Shown here piece by piece: positions 40,729 through 48,349 of a stretch of DNA of 64,000 nt. Below the pieces are notes generated by a model, which had not been told where the DNA came from, did not search any database, and saw only the letters and a list, made by a program, of their open reading frames with translations. The number at the start of each line of letters is the position of its first letter. The stretch's first letter is position 1. Both the position numbers and the translations under genes were made by a program. The DNA comes from Anaerolineales bacterium. GTDB taxonomy: Bacteria > Chloroflexota > Anaerolineae > Anaerolineales > Villigracilaceae. The stretch is from the NCBI GenBank assembly GCA_014860745.1, contig JACZJC010000049.1, forward strand, positions 1-64,000. Direction: 5' to 3'.

Positions 40729-41961
40729 TTATGGACTTGGCGGCCCGCCCGCAGGCATACACGCCAGTTGACTTGAGTTGGGCGGCGTGCCACAGGTTCC
40801 GCTTACTGTGCCATTGGGTGTGTTGATACTGCAAGCCGCACCCTGGGTCAGACCAACACAAGCAGTGATCGCTTCTTGCGGAGGCTGTTGCCCATTAGCT
40901 GGTCCCCCGCCTTGGGTGGGTTGACCACCGGCGGGCGGCTGACCCTGCTGACCTTGTCCTTCGCCTGCTGAAAGTGCGCGCACAGCAGGCTCGCCATGGA
41001 AACAACCGACCACGTACGGGAATTCATGCGTGGCATGGTAGTGGTACATTTCCACCATCTGACCATCCCATTCGATCATATGAGTGTGACCGTGGCACTG
41101 ATCGAGATCTTCATTCTCCATTTCCGCGCCGTCTTCGCCGTAGTAGCCGTAGATGCCATAACCGTCAAAGGCGTAGCCGACCAATGAGGAATGTCCGCTT
41201 GTTGCGGTATCCACGATGCAATCGCTCAGGCTGTGATAATGATAGAAACCGGAAACTTGCGGGTGGCCATCGCAGTTATCCTGCACTTCATGAGCAACGG
41301 CATCGCGGCCTTCCGCATCGAACGCGCTGAAGATGACCACGCCTGAGAGCATAATGCCCACTTCTCCACCGACACAATTCGGCTGGGCTGAAGCGATGGG
41401 GTTGACAGGCAGGCTCAATGTTATGGTCTGTTCCTGAATGGTGTTGGGATTGCGGTCCACTGCATAAGCATCGTCGCTTGGGGCAACTGGAAAATTGCCG
41501 GTAGGGTGGTTCGGCAGGTCGTTGCCGGTGAAAATGCGCTGGTCACCTTGAACGGAAATTGAGAAACTGCCTGGCCATATGACGGAGCCGTCCACGACAG
41601 CTTTCTTGGTTGCGTCCCATGTGCTGTCGCCGTTCATCCAATTGCCCGTGCCGGAAGCGCCGCCGCCGTTGAAGGCGGTCATGCAGGAATATACATACCC
41701 AGCCTGTGGACTGGCGGAGTACTTTCCGTCGCCGACTTCGAGGCGGGTCAAATCCACATCGGAATGATGTTCTGCATCAGTGTGACCTTGAGAATTTTCG
41801 GTTGAAGTGGCGGCAGGTTGAACGGAATCCTGAACGGGCGCAGCCTGACCGCTTCCTTGTCCCTGTGAATTGGATGCGTTTTCCTGCGCGGGAGTGCCCA
41901 AACAGGCTGACAAAACAATCGAGCTGATGACGAGCAGGGCGAATATTTTACTTTTAAACAT
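40729..41961 (-). CDS. YHYH-domain lipoprotein with C-terminal Cys module
   Basis: 410 aa from ATG 41961, which has AGGAGAG before it. A signal peptide ends in the lipobox LSAC (near residue 20), so it is a lipoprotein. A Gly/Gln/Ser linker leads to the YHYH domain with HPQVSGFYHYHSL and MVEMYHYHATHEFPYVVGCF plus CHGHTHMIEW. The His-rich strands suggest metal binding. After a Pro/Gly/Gln spacer the C-terminus carries AITACVGLTQGAACS...PNGTVSGTCGTPPNSSQLAC. A homologous module sits inside an extracytoplasmic loop of the neighbouring GT39-like protein. Function is unknown; cell-envelope location is clear. Confidence 0.82.
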   Translation of the reverse strand: MFKSKIFALLVISSIVLSACLGTPAQENASNSQGQGSGQAAPVQDSVQPAATSTENSQGHTDAEHHSDVDLTRLEVGDGKYSASPQAGYVYSCMTAFNGGGASGTGNWMNGDSTWDATKKAVVDGSVIWPGSFSISVQGDQRIFTGNDLPNHPTGNFPVAPSDDAYAVDRNPNTIQEQTITLSLPVNPIASAQPNCVGGEVGIMLSGVVIFSAFDAEGRDAVAHEVQDNCDGHPQVSGFYHYHSLSDCIVDTATSGHSSLVGYAFDGYGIYGYYGEDGAEMENEDLDQCHGHTHMIEWDGQMVEMYHYHATHEFPYVVGCFHGEPAVRALSAGEGQGQQGQPPAGGQPTQGGGPANGQQPPQEAITACVGLTQGAACSINTPNGTVSGTCGTPPNSSQLACMPAGGPPSP

Positions 41962-42072
41962 TTTTCTCTCCTTTTGTAATGATGGTTTCATTGTACCGAT
42001 GTAAAAAGAATGTAAAGAGTGTGTGAAATCATTGAATTCGCACAGACCCCATGCAATCGTTCACAAGATGTC

Positions 42073-42086
42073 ATGACAGGTGTCAT
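42073..42086. promoter_or_regulatory. Palindrome ATGACA-GG-TGTCAT, copy 1
   Basis: Perfect 6-2-6 inverted repeat about 110 bases upstream of the YHYH gene. The surrounding 18 bases CATGACAGGTGTCATGGG recur exactly at 45222-45239, upstream of gtrA and the histidine kinase. Confidence 0.55.
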
Positions 42087-42097
42087 GGGTTTAAATG

Positions 42098-42131
42098 AAC
42101 AACTCCCGCAGTTCAAACTGCGGGAGTTGTT
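42098..42131 (-). terminator. Terminator-like hairpin after the 723-aa gene
   Basis: AACAACTCCCGCAGTT-TG-AACTGCGGGAGTTGTT, a 16-base stem 23 bases after the GT39-like stop on the minus strand. The U-run is weak, so it could also act as an mRNA-stabilising hairpin. Confidence 0.6.
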
Positions 42132-42153
42132 ATCGCCCCTGCATTGCAGATAT

Positions 42154-44325
42154 TTACTTGCACATATAAAGTGTCATCGCCTGGTCTCGCTGGTTTTGTT
42201 GATTCCCCATGTTTGTCTGGCTGTAATCTAACACTGCAACACAAGATGACTTCAGCCAGTTGGCAATGTCCGCTTTGTTGCCGCGCTCGCCGCCGTACAA
42301 CACATAACGCAGTTCTCCGTTCGCAACCATCTTCGCCAGATCATCCGCATTAACAACTTCATCCTGCCCGCCGAAGCCGCCCATGTATAGAACGGGACGT
42401 CCCGTTGCCAGCACAAACTGCGCGCCTTGCTGCGACGATGGAACTGCCACGAGGTATTCCATCCCTTGCGTGTTTGCTTCAAGATAGGCAAGCATTTCTG
42501 TGTTGACATTCGAGCCTGGCTGTTGGCGCGCGCGATCCACACCATCCTGTGCTTGATTGTTACCAGTGTATGCAGTGGGCAGGTTGATATCCGAATTCGA
42601 TACCACAGTCATTATTGTCCAATACAGTGGGATGACCATCATCGCCGCCAGAATCGTGACGTACGCCAAACGCCTCTGGACGACCATAAAAATGATTCCC
42701 AGCCCAAGCAGGATGCCACTTCCAAGCATCCACCATGATGTCTCGTTATATTGGGTTGTGGCAAAATATTGGAAGCCAATTGTCAACGCCGCAGAAACAG
42801 CCAGCAGAATGCCGACCCATTTTTTATCCACGCTCCATGACCATACCTGGGTAAAGCCAATGCCAACCATCGCACCAAGCGACGGAGCGAGCATGATGGC
42901 GTAATAAGCGTGGAAAATACCGGAGACCATGCTGAAGAAGACCACACAAATCAATAGCCACCCGCCCCACAGGATGAGCGCCTTGTGCGCGCCAGATTCA
43001 ATGGGTAATTGAATACGTGAAGCGAAAAGCGCGAGCAGGACACTGATCAACGCAAAGGGCAGCAGCCACGACATTTGCCTGGACAACGGCTGTGTAAAGA
43101 AGCGCAAGACTCCAGGCACACCAGTCTCTTGACTGAACGGAGTTCCGCCGCCTTGACCAGCAGGACCCTGAGCAACGGGGCCGCCAGCAGGATTGCCTTG
43201 TTCCTGCGGAATCATACCTTGCGGGGCGCAAGCCAATTCGCTTGAGTTGGGAGGCGTAATGCAGGAGCCGTCAATTGAATTACCATTTGGCAGCGTGAAA
43301 GAACAGGATGCGCCCTGCGTGGAATTTGCACATGCAGCCAACGCTTCCTGCGGCGGACCTTGACGGGGATTCTGCTGAGGCTGAGTCGCTTGATTGGGAT
43401 TTGTACCAGCAATCGGCGCGGAGGGCGATGCGTTGAGTTCATCGAAACGAGGCGGTTGTCCATTTTGTGGGCCGCCTCCTGGTCCGCCGCCATTACTTTC
43501 GAGTCGTGAAATTCCGTTATGCCCGAAGATCAATCCCATCACGGTGTTGTCACCGCTTGAACCAATGTACGGACGCGAGTCCGCGGGAACCAGATCGACG
43601 ACGACTGCCCACGAAAGCGAAACGGCAGCGAGCAAAATGGTTGCAATGCCAAGGTTGATGATCTTGCGCAGCCAGCCTTCTTTGGAGCCGAAGAAATATA
43701 GTGCGTAAAATGCGGGCAGCGGCAAAAAGGCTTGCAGCATTTTGATGTTGAAGCCAAGACCGACGATGAACGCGCCGAGCAGAAGCCATGTGAGCTTGCC
43801 CGACTCGGTGGCTTTGATAAATGCCCACGCCGCGAGAAGCAGGAAGAAAACCAGCAGGCCGTCCATGGTGTTGTTGCGGTTGGTGGCCACGAAGACGGGG
43901 GTGATCGCCATAACGAAAGCGGCGACGAGACCCGCAAGTTCGCCCATGTATTTTTTGACCATTGCATACAAAAGCGGAATTCCGAACACGCCCGCGAGAA
44001 TATTTGGCAATGAAACGCTGAAGCCGCTCACGCCGAGAAAGTAGGCGAAGACCGCTTCGATCCATAATCCCAGCGGAGGTTTATCTACGCTGACCGAGCC
44101 GCCTGGTTCGGCCGCGACGAAGAAGAAGTTGCTCCACGATTTGAGCATGGATTCCACTGCCGCTGTGTAATACGCATTCGCATCACCGATGGACTCGATG
44201 TTGTACATGTGAATGGCAAACGAGAAGACCATGATAGCGATGACGAGAAAGGTTGAGATCGTCACGCCGAAGAAAAGGTTCTTCTTCAAAAAAGAAGGTT
44301 GGGTTTGAAGTGTCGCTGTTGTCAT
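42154..44325 (-). CDS. GT39-family glycosyltransferase with Gly/Gln/Pro-rich insert and Cys module
   Basis: 723 aa. N-terminal helices are followed by IGDANAYYTAAVESML (acidic residue near 46), GGSVSVDKPPLGLWIEAVFAYFLG and TPVFVATNRNNTMDGLLVF. These mark the YkcB/ArnT-like GT39 group that transfers sugars from polyprenyl phosphates on the outside of the membrane. Residues 260-395 are an extracytoplasmic insert with low-complexity Pro/Gln/Gly. It includes ALAACANSTQGASCS...PNGNSIDGSCITPPNSSELAC, matching the YHYH protein tail. A soluble C-terminal domain (PVLYMGGFGGQDEVVNADDLAKM) follows. It lies upstream of the YHYH gene and downstream of gtrA on the same strand. Confidence 0.82.
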   Translation of the reverse strand: MTTATLQTQPSFLKKNLFFGVTISTFLVIAIMVFSFAIHMYNIESIGDANAYYTAAVESMLKSWSNFFFVAAEPGGSVSVDKPPLGLWIEAVFAYFLGVSGFSVSLPNILAGVFGIPLLYAMVKKYMGELAGLVAAFVMAITPVFVATNRNNTMDGLLVFFLLLAAWAFIKATESGKLTWLLLGAFIVGLGFNIKMLQAFLPLPAFYALYFFGSKEGWLRKIINLGIATILLAAVSLSWAVVVDLVPADSRPYIGSSGDNTVMGLIFGHNGISRLESNGGGPGGGPQNGQPPRFDELNASPSAPIAGTNPNQATQPQQNPRQGPPQEALAACANSTQGASCSFTLPNGNSIDGSCITPPNSSELACAPQGMIPQEQGNPAGGPVAQGPAGQGGGTPFSQETGVPGVLRFFTQPLSRQMSWLLPFALISVLLALFASRIQLPIESGAHKALILWGGWLLICVVFFSMVSGIFHAYYAIMLAPSLGAMVGIGFTQVWSWSVDKKWVGILLAVSAALTIGFQYFATTQYNETSWWMLGSGILLGLGIIFMVVQRRLAYVTILAAMMVIPLYWTIMTVVSNSDINLPTAYTGNNQAQDGVDRARQQPGSNVNTEMLAYLEANTQGMEYLVAVPSSQQGAQFVLATGRPVLYMGGFGGQDEVVNADDLAKMVANGELRYVLYGGERGNKADIANWLKSSCVAVLDYSQTNMGNQQNQRDQAMTLYMCK

Positions 44326-44351
44326 TTTGATTATTCCTTTTTTGCTGATGC

Positions 44352-44399
44352 TGGTGGTCGAGTAGAGTGGGTGTTCGTCCCGCTCATGCCGAGACCACG
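44352..44399 (+). repeat. GGTGGTCGAGTAG palindromic repeat, unit 1a
   Basis: TGGTGGTCGAGTAG...CTCATGCCGAGACCACG: inverted ends around a variable centre. It pairs with unit 1b in opposite orientation, 40 bases further on. Confidence 0.68.
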
Positions 44400-44439
44400 T
44401 ATTGCGAGTATATTTTTAATTTCTTGTTTACTTGTCATT

Positions 44440-44490
44440 GGTGGTCTCGATACGCCTTTGGCTGTCGCCTCAGGTTACTCGACCACCAGT
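44440..44490 (-). repeat. GGTGGTCGAGTAG palindromic repeat, unit 1b
   Basis: GGTGGTCTCGATACGCC...GGTTACTCGACCACC, the opposite orientation of unit 1a. The pair fills the space between gtrA and the GT39-like gene. Confidence 0.7.
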
Positions 44491-44530
44491 GTTTTTTTTC
44501 TTTCCTTCGTGCTCTTTGTGCCCTTCGTGG

Positions 44531-44959
44531 TTAAGCTTTAAATGTCCAGATCCGATTTGCGAAATAATTCCAAAACACAACTACGCCTGTGGCGATGACT
44601 TTTGCAGGCAGGTATCCCCATTCGGGTTGCCCGAAAATAATTCCAAAAACATTTTCCAGCGAAAGCACAATGATGTTGTTCAAAATCAGCCCCACCAAAC
44701 TGACTGCCGTGAACTGCACCAGTTGCTTTTTCCAGTTCGACTGAGCCACATCGTTGAATGTCCACAGGCGATTGAAGGTGAAATTGTTGATCAATCCCGC
44801 AGTGAACGAAATACTGTTGGCAATCAATGTAGGCAGGCCTGCCAGTTTCAGCAGGGTGAGCAGGCAAAAATCCAAAACCGTGCCGACGGCTCCCACGGTT
44901 AGGAAGCGTGTAAAGCGTTCGCTCTCTTTGTTTGAGGATGAGTTTGAAAAAGCGGCCAT
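44531..44959 (-). CDS. GtrA-family membrane protein
   Basis: 142 aa from ATG 44959, preceded by AAGGAG; the ORF-track extension runs into a repeat. Four membrane helices with the GtrA pattern: RFLTVGAVGTVLDFCLLTLL, NSISFTAGLINNFTFNRLWTF, LVQFTAVSLVGLILNNIIVL and a final VVVFWNYFANRIWTF. GtrA proteins help move polyprenyl-linked sugars across the membrane for glycosyltransferases outside. That fits the GT39-like gene 200 bases downstream on the same strand. Confidence 0.88.
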   Translation of the reverse strand: MAAFSNSSSNKESERFTRFLTVGAVGTVLDFCLLTLLKLAGLPTLIANSISFTAGLINNFTFNRLWTFNDVAQSNWKKQLVQFTAVSLVGLILNNIIVLSLENVFGIIFGQPEWGYLPAKVIATGVVVFWNYFANRIWTFKA

Positions 44960-44977
44960 AGATTCTCCTTTTATATA

Positions 44978-45029
44978 CTGGTGGTCGAGTAGGGCGAGTA
45001 CTCTTCTCGCCTGTATTGAGACCACCAGT
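44978..45029 (+). repeat. GGTGGTCGAGTAG palindromic repeat, unit 2a
   Basis: ACTGGTGGTCGAGTAGGGCGAGTACTC...TTGAGACCACCAGT, upstream of gtrA. It includes the smaller hairpin GGCGAGTACTCTTCTCGCC. Confidence 0.7.
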
Positions 45030-45049
45030 CTTAGGTTTACTTTTCATCT

Positions 45050-45120
45050 GTGGTTTCGATACGCTCCTCAAAGCCTGCCCTGAGCTTGCCGAAGGGAGCA
45101 TTCGGAGCTACTCAACCACC
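45050..45120 (-). repeat. GGTGGTCGAGTAG palindromic repeat, unit 2b, with nested micro-element
   Basis: GTGGTTTCGATACGCTCC...GGAGCTACTCAACCACC, opposite to unit 2a. The variable centre contains GCCTGCCCTGAGCTTGCCGAAGGG (45072-45095), a copy of the element that broke the transposase gene. Confidence 0.7.
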
Positions 45121-45222
45121 AATCTTTTCAATGACATAGAGTTTATATTCCCCCGCAAAAACCAGAGAGTGAAGGCAGTCACCACTTGCCGCCAATGCCC
45201 ATGAATCCCCGCATCTGCATCC

Positions 45223-45236
45223 ATGACAGGTGTCAT
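45223..45236. promoter_or_regulatory. Palindrome ATGACA-GG-TGTCAT, copy 2
   Basis: Perfect inverted repeat 154 bases before the histidine-kinase gene and 264 bases before gtrA on the other strand. The 18-base context is identical to copy 1 at 42072-42089. Confidence 0.55.
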
Positions 45237-45307
45237 GGGATAGTTGGGGGAAACGTGACGGCGCGCACAGGGCAGGCAAGACCCTTCGTGATAAGATATT
45301 GATAAAT

Positions 45308-45368
45308 AGACCCTAAAGGTTTTCTGATAAATCAGGACGAACAATCAGCAAGGAAACCTTTAGGGTCT
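45308..45368. repeat. 15-bp perfect inverted repeat upstream of the kinase
   Basis: AGACCCTAAAGGTTT (45308-45322) and AAACCTTTAGGGTCT (45354-45368) bracket a 31-base loop with a smaller hairpin CTGAT-AA-ATCAG. The right arm ends 21 bases before the kinase ATG. It is either a regulatory hairpin or a mobile micro-element. Confidence 0.6.
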
Positions 45369-45389
45369 TAATCTCAGGATAAGATTTTT

Positions 45390-46715
45390 ATGTCATCATC
45401 TCACGACTCAACCCGCTTTCTCCGCATCGCCGCCTTGATCTGGATCGGTTACCTCATCGCCATGGCCGTGATGGATTTTGCGCTTTACACGCCGCAGGTT
45501 CAGCGCATGTTCGCCGAAAATTCCCAGCCGTTAATACCGAATCAACCGCTCTTTCCGAACAGCCAGCCCAATCTTCCCCAAACATTCAACCCACCGCCCA
45601 ACCAGCTTGCGCCGGTCTTTTTGTATTATGCCGCGAACGGCCTGGTTGCATTGATGTTCCTGCTTTTCACGCATTGGGGCTGGATACAAAACAAACTGGG
45701 CGGCCTGTATTATCCTCTTTTAGTGCTTGCCATATCCACCGCGCCGATCTTTATCAACGTGGTGGTTGTCCCGCGTTTCCCGCAGGGGCCGCTTGCCAAT
45801 GCAGAAGGCATGGCGCTTCGTCAATTGCCAGTTTTGTTTGTTGCACTGGCGTTAGTGGCATGGGAGTATCAACTTCCGCATATCATCTTCTTCAGTATTT
45901 CCACCACTGTGCTCGAACTGGGACTCATCCTCTTTGCCTCGGTCCAGTCGCGCAGTATTTTTGTCTTTCTTTTCATCGCCATCATCCGCACCATCAGTTT
46001 TATCGCGCTCGGCATTTTCATCAACCTGCTCGTCAACCGTCTGCGCGGGCAAAGCGAATCGCTGCGCGAAGCGAATGCCAATCTTTCGCACTATGCGTCC
46101 ACGCTGGAACAGCTTGCAGTGAGTCGCGAGCGTAACCGTCTCGCGCGCGAACTGCACGACACGCTCGCTCATTCCCTCACCGCCATTTCCGTCTCACTTG
46201 AAACCGCCAAAGCCTATTTCGATATTGATATCAACAAAACCCTCGAATTTATAGACAAGTCCCTCGACGCCACCCGCAAAGGAGCCGATGAAACCCGCCG
46301 CGCCTTGAAAGCCCTGCGTTCATCTTCATTGGAAGATATGGGACTTGGACTCGCCATTCAACGGGCGGCTGAATCCGCCGCTGCGCGATTCCATCTTAAT
46401 CTGACGCTTGATCTTAAAAATCCCATGCCCACTCTCAGCCCGGACGTTGAGCAGACCATCTTCCGCGTGGCGCAGGAAGCGATTGAAAATATTGCCAACC
46501 ATTCGCAGGCGAAAAATTTCAGCGTGCATCTTGAAAGCAATGGTCATACCAAGCTCACTATTCAAGATGACGGCATCGGCTTTGACTCAAAGTCCAAAGA
46601 ACCCACGGGACATTTCGGTCTCGTCGGCATGTACGAACGCGCCGAACTCGCGGGTGGCAGGTTGAAGATAGAGAGCGAAAAGGGCAAAGGCACGCAGGTT
46701 GTGCTGACGATATAA
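45390..46715 (+). CDS. Sensor histidine kinase, HisKA_3 type
   Basis: 441 aa. The N-terminal half has about six membrane helices and a Pro/Asn/Gln-rich first loop (NSQPLIPNQPLFPNSQPNLP). A short coiled coil (RLRGQSESLREANANLSHYASTLEQL) leads to the HisKA_3 helix with the His in RNRLARELHDTLAHSLTAISVSL (near residue 255). The ATPase has VAQEAIENIANHSQA and GHFGLVGMYERAELAGG. It is the kinase of a NarL-type system with the response regulator downstream. It has no large extracellular domain, so it probably senses a membrane or envelope signal. Confidence 0.9.
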   Translation: MSSSHDSTRFLRIAALIWIGYLIAMAVMDFALYTPQVQRMFAENSQPLIPNQPLFPNSQPNLPQTFNPPPNQLAPVFLYYAANGLVALMFLLFTHWGWIQNKLGGLYYPLLVLAISTAPIFINVVVVPRFPQGPLANAEGMALRQLPVLFVALALVAWEYQLPHIIFFSISTTVLELGLILFASVQSRSIFVFLFIAIIRTISFIALGIFINLLVNRLRGQSESLREANANLSHYASTLEQLAVSRERNRLARELHDTLAHSLTAISVSLETAKAYFDIDINKTLEFIDKSLDATRKGADETRRALKALRSSSLEDMGLGLAIQRAAESAAARFHLNLTLDLKNPMPTLSPDVEQTIFRVAQEAIENIANHSQAKNFSVHLESNGHTKLTIQDDGIGFDSKSKEPTGHFGLVGMYERAELAGGRLKIESEKGKGTQVVLTI

Positions 46716-46728
46716 TCTTACAAAAAAA

Positions 46729-46811
46729 CCTGACAGGTCTCATCCGCGCCGCATCTCTGCATGGATATGATTCACTGTTAACCAGGTTCCCGCTAAGACC
46801 TGTCAGGTTTG
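46729..46811. repeat. ACCTGACAGGT inverted pair between kinase and regulator genes
   Basis: AAACCTGACAGGTCT-like sequence at 46729 and AGACCTGTCAGGTTT at 46797 are inverted copies separated by about 55 bases. A third copy (AAACCTGACAGGTCT) follows the esterase gene at 60504. This looks like another dispersed palindromic family. Confidence 0.55.
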
Positions 46812-46823
46812 GGAAAGCCAACC

Positions 46824-47456
46824 ATGAAAATCCTCCTCTGTGACGACCAGGCCGTGATCCGTGATGGACTTGAAATGCTTCTCAATCTCGAGAAGGATTT
46901 CCAAGTGATTGGCGTAGCGCAAGACGGCGCCGAAGCCGTTGAACTCGCCGCCCAAAAGCAGCCCGATTTAATTTTGATGGATCTGAAAATGCCGATCATG
47001 AACGGCATCGAAGCCACGCGCGAGATCCGCACGAAATTCCCCAACATAAAAATCCTTGTCCTCACCACCTACGACGATGACGAATGGGTCTTCGACGCCA
47101 TCCGCGCGGGCGCGTCAGGCTACCTGCTCAAAGACACCCCGCGCCAGAAAATAGTCGAAGCCATCCGCGGGACAATAGACGGCAAGTCCTTCGTCGACCC
47201 TGCCATTGCAGGCAAACTGCTCAACCAGGTCGCCAGCAAACAAACCCAACCAACCTCCATCCTCACCGACAAACTCACCGAGCGTGAACTGGATGTGTTG
47301 CGTTTAATTGCAAAGGGAATCAACAACGGCGAGATCGCAAATCAATTGCACCTGTCCGAAGGCACAGTGCGGAATCATGTCAGCGCTATTTTGGAAAAAC
47401 TGGGAGTTTCAGATAGAACACAAGCGGCGGTGATTGCAATTCAGCACGGGTTGTGA
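46824..47456 (+). CDS. NarL/LuxR-family response regulator
   Basis: 210 aa from ATG 46824 (MKILLCDDQAVIRDGLEML); the TTG of the ORF track lies inside a repeat. Receiver residues are the Asp pair in LLCDDQ, the phospho-acceptor in LILMDLKMPIMNG (near 54) and the Lys in GYLLKDTPR (near 104). The DNA-binding part is LTERELDVLRLIAKGINNGEIANQLHLSEGTVRNHVSAIL. It is the cognate partner of the upstream kinase. The two ATGACAGGTGTCAT palindromes near gtrA/kinase and YHYH are candidate targets, by inference only. Confidence 0.92.
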   Translation: MKILLCDDQAVIRDGLEMLLNLEKDFQVIGVAQDGAEAVELAAQKQPDLILMDLKMPIMNGIEATREIRTKFPNIKILVLTTYDDDEWVFDAIRAGASGYLLKDTPRQKIVEAIRGTIDGKSFVDPAIAGKLLNQVASKQTQPTSILTDKLTERELDVLRLIAKGINNGEIANQLHLSEGTVRNHVSAILEKLGVSDRTQAAVIAIQHGL

Positions 47457-47458
47457 TT

Positions 47459-48169
47459 CTACAACGGCGTCTTCGCCGCCATCCCCGCATTGCGTGGATA
47501 CTTCGGCGGTGTGGCAGCGACCTTGTCCACGAGCACGAGGAAACGGTCATCGGCGACGCCGGGCAAATTGACGGGGATCAACTGGCGTAATTTCCCGCCC
47601 AACAATTTCATCGCCTTTTCAGCGGACTGTGCTTCGGCGGGTCCGCTTTCACCTTTTTGGGCGAGCATCAATCCGCCAATTTTTACAAAGGGGAGCAGGT
47701 ATTCGCTTAGTATATTAAGTTGCGCCACGGCACGCGCCACGGCGCAATCAAAGGTTTCGCGGAACTCGGGTTTCTGCCCCAAGTCCTCAGCGCGGGCATG
47801 GACCACTTCTACATTCTCCAAGCCCAGCTTGCTGATGATGTGCTGGCAGAACATGGCTTTCTTGCCGACCGATTCCACGAGCGTCACATGCATGGTAGGG
47901 TAGATTATTTTCAGGGGAATGCCCGGGAAACCGGCGCCAGTTCCAACGTCCACGAGGCGAAGCGGGGGCATTCCCTTCCATGCCAGCACACAGGAATATG
48001 AATCCAAAAAATGCTTGGTGCGGATCGATTCCACATCCCGAATGGCAGTCAGGTTGAATTTCTGATTCCATTCGAGCAGTTCTTTTTCATAATTTATGAG
48101 CGCCATCACCTGCCGCGCCGTCAGGTGGACATTGAAGAGAGTGCGCGCATCGTTGATTAATGATTCCAT
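47459..48169 (-). CDS. rsmG: 16S rRNA (guanine-527-N7)-methyltransferase
   Basis: 236 aa. The SAM site is RLVDVGTGAGFPGIPLKII (near residue 75), followed by the family motif LVESVGKKAMFCQHIISKLGL and VARAVAQLNILSEYLLPFV. The N-terminal YEKELLEWNQKFNLTAIRD is diagnostic for RsmG (GidB). It methylates G527 in the decoding region of 16S rRNA; loss in other bacteria gives low-level streptomycin resistance. It converges on the response-regulator gene with only two bases between stops. Confidence 0.93.
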   Translation of the reverse strand: MESLINDARTLFNVHLTARQVMALINYEKELLEWNQKFNLTAIRDVESIRTKHFLDSYSCVLAWKGMPPLRLVDVGTGAGFPGIPLKIIYPTMHVTLVESVGKKAMFCQHIISKLGLENVEVVHARAEDLGQKPEFRETFDCAVARAVAQLNILSEYLLPFVKIGGLMLAQKGESGPAEAQSAEKAMKLLGGKLRQLIPVNLPGVADDRFLVLVDKVAATPPKYPRNAGMAAKTPL

Positions 48170-48200
48170 GTAAGGTGATTATAAAGCAAATGTGTCCCAT

Positions 48201-48297
48201 GTCATTGCGAGGAGGGTGTACTTCCCGACGAAGCAATCTCAAAACCGAGTTTAAGATTGTTTCGTCGCACAAACCAAGAGCGCTCCTCGCAATGACA
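48201..48297. repeat. Inverted-repeat element with GTCATTGCGAGGAG ends
   Basis: TGTCATTGCGAGGAG at the left and CTCCTCGCAATGACA at the right enclose CGACGAAGCAATCT...AGATTGTTTCGTCG, so the whole 97-base block can fold into one long stem. It lies between rsmG and the DUF4349 gene. I know this sequence style from many bacterial genomes as a MITE-like repeat. Confidence 0.7.
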
Positions 48298-48305
48298 TAA
48301 TAAAA

Positions 48306-48329
48306 GAGGACGGCGGCGACGCCGTCCTC
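48306..48329 (-). terminator. GC-rich hairpin after the DUF4349 gene
   Basis: GAGGACGGCG-GCGA-CGCCGTCCTC, 20 bases downstream of the DUF4349 stop on the minus strand. The U-run is weak (CTTTTATTA follows), but the position fits termination. Confidence 0.55.
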
Positions 48330-48349
48330 AACTCAATACTCGTTACTTG

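Noticed and set aside
43539-44065. Overlapping minus-strand ORFs of 142 and 171 aa within the GT39-like gene
   Set aside because: Other-frame shadows with Arg/Ser-rich, unstructured composition.
46809-46823. TTG start of the response regulator in the ORF track
   Set aside because: It falls inside the ACCTGTCAGGTTT repeat; ATG 46824 begins the canonical receiver domain.
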